DNA of 64,000 bases, taken from the NCBI GenBank assembly GCA_947247005.1, contig OX365947.1, positions 34,180,760 to 34,244,759 on the forward strand. The letters are read 5' to 3'. The position numbers and the translations under genes were made by a program. The stretch comes from Spisula solida. Taxonomy: Eukaryota; Mollusca; Bivalvia; Venerida; Mactridae. Shown piece after piece: positions 62,301-64,000 of the stretch; position 1 is the first letter of the stretch; every line of letters begins with the position of its first letter. Below the pieces are notes generated by a model that was not told the DNA's origin, searched no databases, and was given only the letters and a program-made list of their open reading frames with translations.

Positions 62301-63967
62301 GCCAATGCCACATTTGAATATAACCTGTCCAACCCACAATCAGCCTTATGTCTCAAAGTATGAGTGGAGTAAATAGGTAACTGTGAATCAAACCTGATCA
62401 TTCACCCGCTCTAATAAGATGGTAAAGGATAAAGTCTGTATTTAATTTTGAGAGCTCATTAAGTATAAAGAATATTGTCTACTGAAGTATACTACTCACT
62501 GAACTCCTGTGTTGGGTGGGTGTACATAGCTGCTGTCTTTTTGTTCTCATATTGATGTTGTTGCTGTTGTTGTTGTTGTTGTTGTTGGTAACCAGAAGTA
62601 GGCGTAGGAGACGGACTACGTGGTCGCTTCAACGGAACATTTGGTACACTAACAGACTGAAAATGTATACAAAATGAATTTAATCATAGAATGAGACAGA
62701 ACTTTACCATGAACTACAGTGTGCTGCTGTCGGGACACATTTTTCATTAGGGGAATATGTAGTAAAGGGTAAGGTATAAAAAAATTATTTGTTTCTTTAT
62801 TCGAATTGTAGGACGTTTCTTGAACAATTTTTCAGCCGATTCATGTAACCAATTTTCCTGAACTGTTTTTTACCGAATACTAATATACCCTTCCACCAGG
62901 ACCCAGCAAATTCTCCACAAAATAGGAAAATGGACATTGAAGCCAAATTTTCATAGAAGGATAATTATGGTCTGCTGTGACCTGGAATCGAACCTGGATC
63001 ACCAAGTTATAAATCCAGCACACTAACTACTGGGCCATCACCGCAGCTGTGAGTAAAGGGATGATAAAGCTGATGCGACATTAAAACTGTACACAGAGAG
63101 AAAACTTACAAGCTAATACTTTCACAACTGATCATTGTTAACACCACATACATACACTTACAGCTATCATACTTTGTGTAGGTCTGTACATCTGTGGACG
63201 TCCTAGTGGATGTAGTACAGAGTGTGCTGATACCGGTGGCATCGCTGGATGAGTGTAGGGTGCCTGCACGCTCATTAACTCACTGTATTACAATACAATA
63301 TAATTAAATCTTCATACAAACATCATTGATTGACATCAAATAATAAATATCTTTCTATTTTTTCAACCTACTTAGCAAGTTTCATAAACCTAGCTTGGAA
63401 ATTTGTTTAATAATTTGTCAAGTCCGGATCCAAATTCTTTAAGGACGGACATGCATAAAACGGACATTATAAGGTAATAAGCACATAAATGTGGCTACCA
63501 TAATAATGGAATGAATAGAAGTTGTGTGACTTATTTTAGTCACATAAGACGACAATGTGTATGGCTTTCAACAGTTTCCAACTAGTTTGTCCATGTTTTT
63601 AGCCACATCAGCCTTAAATGTTAGCGTGAATGGACACCCATGTGACTGGTTCCTTAGGTGGACACCCATGTGACTGGTTCCTTAGGTCGTACTTCCATTT
63701 ATTAGGAACAAAAATGGCCAACTAAGAAATAGATACTTATTAAAGGAGTTACAGGTTGATCAATTGATTTCTACTACACGGCCAACCACCGTACAATTGG
63801 AGTGCTCTGACTGATAAATGGACAAAGAGCAAACCTATGGTCTCCAGTTTAAAATTGGTATGGGACAAATAAACTAGTATAAACTTTGACTTCAAATATA
63901 CACACTTTTGTTCTTTAATTTGTGCTCTCTTCCTTGTCTCATCCTCTTGATGTAGAACTTTCTTTAA
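59264..63967 (-). CDS. Pro/Gln-rich protein, 3' part, eight exons visible
   Basis: My minus-strand model joins, in coding order, 63967-63906, 63282-63162, 62656-62500, 62141-61902, 61066-60960, 60591-60466, 59881-59807 and 59335-59264. That is 960 nt or 319 residues plus stop, with all phases compatible. The 5' end lies beyond 64000. The start is charged and probably helical ('LKKVLHQEDETRKRAQIKEQ'). The rest is a low-complexity Pro/Gln/Ser/Tyr-rich tail with a basic 'PLKRPRSPSPTPT' stretch, a Gln run, a duplicated repeat and the C-terminus 'GRPGYSTQGRFY'. Such tails are common in transcription and RNA-processing cofactors, but I do not recognise the family and assign no function. Confidence 0.75.
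59807..59881 (-). CDS. Gene 2 exon, 25 codons
   Basis: The acceptor is 'ggtttacag' and the donor 'gtaagacc', phase 0 at both ends. It encodes 'GSIVTGFSGRSPAPQTTSFQ' and then 'PSSTQ'. Skipping it would keep the frame. Confidence 0.72.
60466..60591 (-). CDS. Gene 2 exon with duplicated 13-residue repeat
   Basis: The acceptor is 'atataattcag' and the donor 'gtaggtac', 126 nt, phase 0. The segment 'QAQIRGVAPIQGQ' is encoded twice in tandem (39-nt unit, nearly identical in DNA), then 'QPGMLSISLQQDIPGR'. The repeat is a recent in-frame duplication. Confidence 0.78.
60592..60959 (-). other. Gene 2 intron
   Basis: No feature recognised. Confidence 0.5.
60960..61066 (-). CDS. Gene 2 exon with tandemly copied acceptor
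   Basis: 107 nt, entering in phase 1 and leaving in phase 0. It encodes 'YLASPHSTSIPLQQQLQHAN' and then 'EKSGFNDGDKYKLQQ'. The acceptor 'ctattattacag' and the first 21 exon bases lie in a 58-bp unit repeated four to five times upstream (61046-61290). Only the innermost acceptor keeps the frame. Confidence 0.72.
61046..61290 (-). repeat. 58-bp tandem repeat carrying a 3' splice site
   Basis: Units begin near 61046, 61104, 61162, 61213 (51-bp step) and 61271. Each contains, on the minus strand, 'ctattattacag' followed by 'gttacc(c/t)ggcat'. The fifth unit is degenerate. Confidence 0.88.
61291..61901 (-). other. Gene 2 intron
   Basis: No element recognised. The donor 'gtatgtat' lies at its coding-strand start. 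Confidence 0.5.
61902..62141 (-). CDS. Gene 2 exon, Pro/Gln/Ser/Tyr-rich
   Basis: The acceptor is 'cctatttcag' and the donor 'gtatgt', 240 nt, phase 1 at both ends. It encodes 'PGTYPAQAQQGPVTFVSQPV', then 'FPQSSGSYSTSKPTPGKYQP' and later 'DQPYPAAYQIQRIQQP'. It is low complexity without cysteine or a known motif, probably disordered. Confidence 0.78.
62142..62499 (-). other. Gene 2 intron
   Basis: Nothing recognised. Confidence 0.5.
62500..62656 (-). CDS. Gene 2 exon with polyglutamine run
   Basis: The acceptor is 'atacattttcag' and the donor 'gtgagt', 157 nt, phase 0 to phase 1. It encodes 'SVSVPNVPLKRPRSPSPTPT', then 'SGY' with ten glutamines (mostly CAA), 'HQYENKKTAAMYTHPTQEF'. The basic 'PLKRPRSP' could act as a nuclear-localisation or phosphorylation patch; this is inference. 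The CAA/CAG run may vary in length between individuals. Confidence 0.78.
62974..63044 (-). repeat. tRNA-like sequence (SINE or tRNA pseudogene)
   Basis: Minus strand, 71 bases. The acceptor GCGGTGA/TCACAGC pairs 6 of 7. Box A-like region 'TGGCCCAGTAGTTAG'; T-arm CCAGGTTCGATTCCAGG with one mismatch. The anticodon arm is weak. It lies in an intron of gene 2. More likely a SINE head than a working tRNA. Confidence 0.5.
63162..63282 (-). CDS. Gene 2 exon, His/Pro/Met-rich
   Basis: The acceptor is 'ttgtaatacag' and the donor 'gtaagtg', 121 nt, phase 2 to phase 0. It encodes 'ELMSVQAPYTHPAMPPVSAH', 'SVLHPLGRPQMYRPTQSMIA'. No domain recognised. Confidence 0.75.
63283..63905 (-). other. Gene 2 intron
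   Basis: A 22-bp direct repeat 'acacccatgtgactggttcc' occurs twice at about 63635-63690. Otherwise nothing recognised. Confidence 0.5.
63906..63967 (-). CDS. Gene 2 first visible exon, charged helix
   Basis: The acceptor is 'attattttcacag' and the donor 'gtgtgtat', 62 nt, phase 0 to phase 2. It encodes 'LKKVLHQEDETRKRAQIKEQ', likely alpha-helical or coiled coil. Upstream exons lie outside the window. Confidence 0.65.
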
Positions 63968-64000
63968 CTGTGAAAATAATTCATGTTTTTCTGCTTTTAG

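Noticed and set aside
62974..63044. Functional tRNA gene
   Set aside because: The anticodon arm does not fold and the T stem has a mismatch; kept only as a tRNA-like repeat.

Overview
This is a eukaryotic, AT-rich, repeat-dense window that most resembles a bivalve mollusc genome. Three things support this: split genes with GT-AG introns, mollusc-type dispersed repeats whose ends carry strings of 'ggacggacg', and many tRNA-headed SINEs, LINE fragments and miniature transposons. The taxonomic call is inference from repeat style and gene type; I cannot run a search.

Layout. Positions 1-27,000 hold no gene I can support. They carry direct and tandem repeats (813-2345), a foldback element (2372-2623), a 150-bp satellite (about 2890-5800), LINE remnants (7785-8155, 14980-15510, 16555-17320), a Helitron-like repeat (10394-10890), a TTCGG-rich element with 3-bp duplications nested in an older repeat (12249-13453), a pogo-like element (17604-18519), a foldback element with perfect 64-bp ends (19982-20610), and a 41-bp minisatellite (about 22930-25450).

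Gene 1 (27080-53510, plus strand) is a nine-exon gene that I assembled by hand from splice sites and reading phase. It encodes a predicted 503-residue type I membrane receptor. In order it has a signal peptide, an unassigned N-terminal segment, two C-type-lectin-like domains (each split over two exons), a Ser/Thr-rich stalk, one membrane span, and a cytoplasmic tail with four N-x-Y motifs. All introns except the last are phase 1. The introns are swollen by a 31-bp satellite (intron 3), a 22-bp satellite (intron 5), a decayed LINE of about 6.8 kb that itself holds two younger elements (intron 6), inverted LINE ends, inverted SINE copies and a small LTR-like element with a tRNA-like sequence. 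The likely role is surface recognition with phosphotyrosine signalling.

Positions 53511-59263 hold the 3' side of gene 1, several short inverted-repeat elements and a second pogo-like element.

Gene 2 (59264-63967, minus strand) is the 3' part of a Pro/Gln-rich protein: eight in-phase exons, 319 residues visible, with the 5' end outside the window. I do not recognise the family. It has a polyglutamine run, a duplicated 13-residue repeat, and one 3' splice site duplicated in tandem. No functional link between the two genes is apparent.
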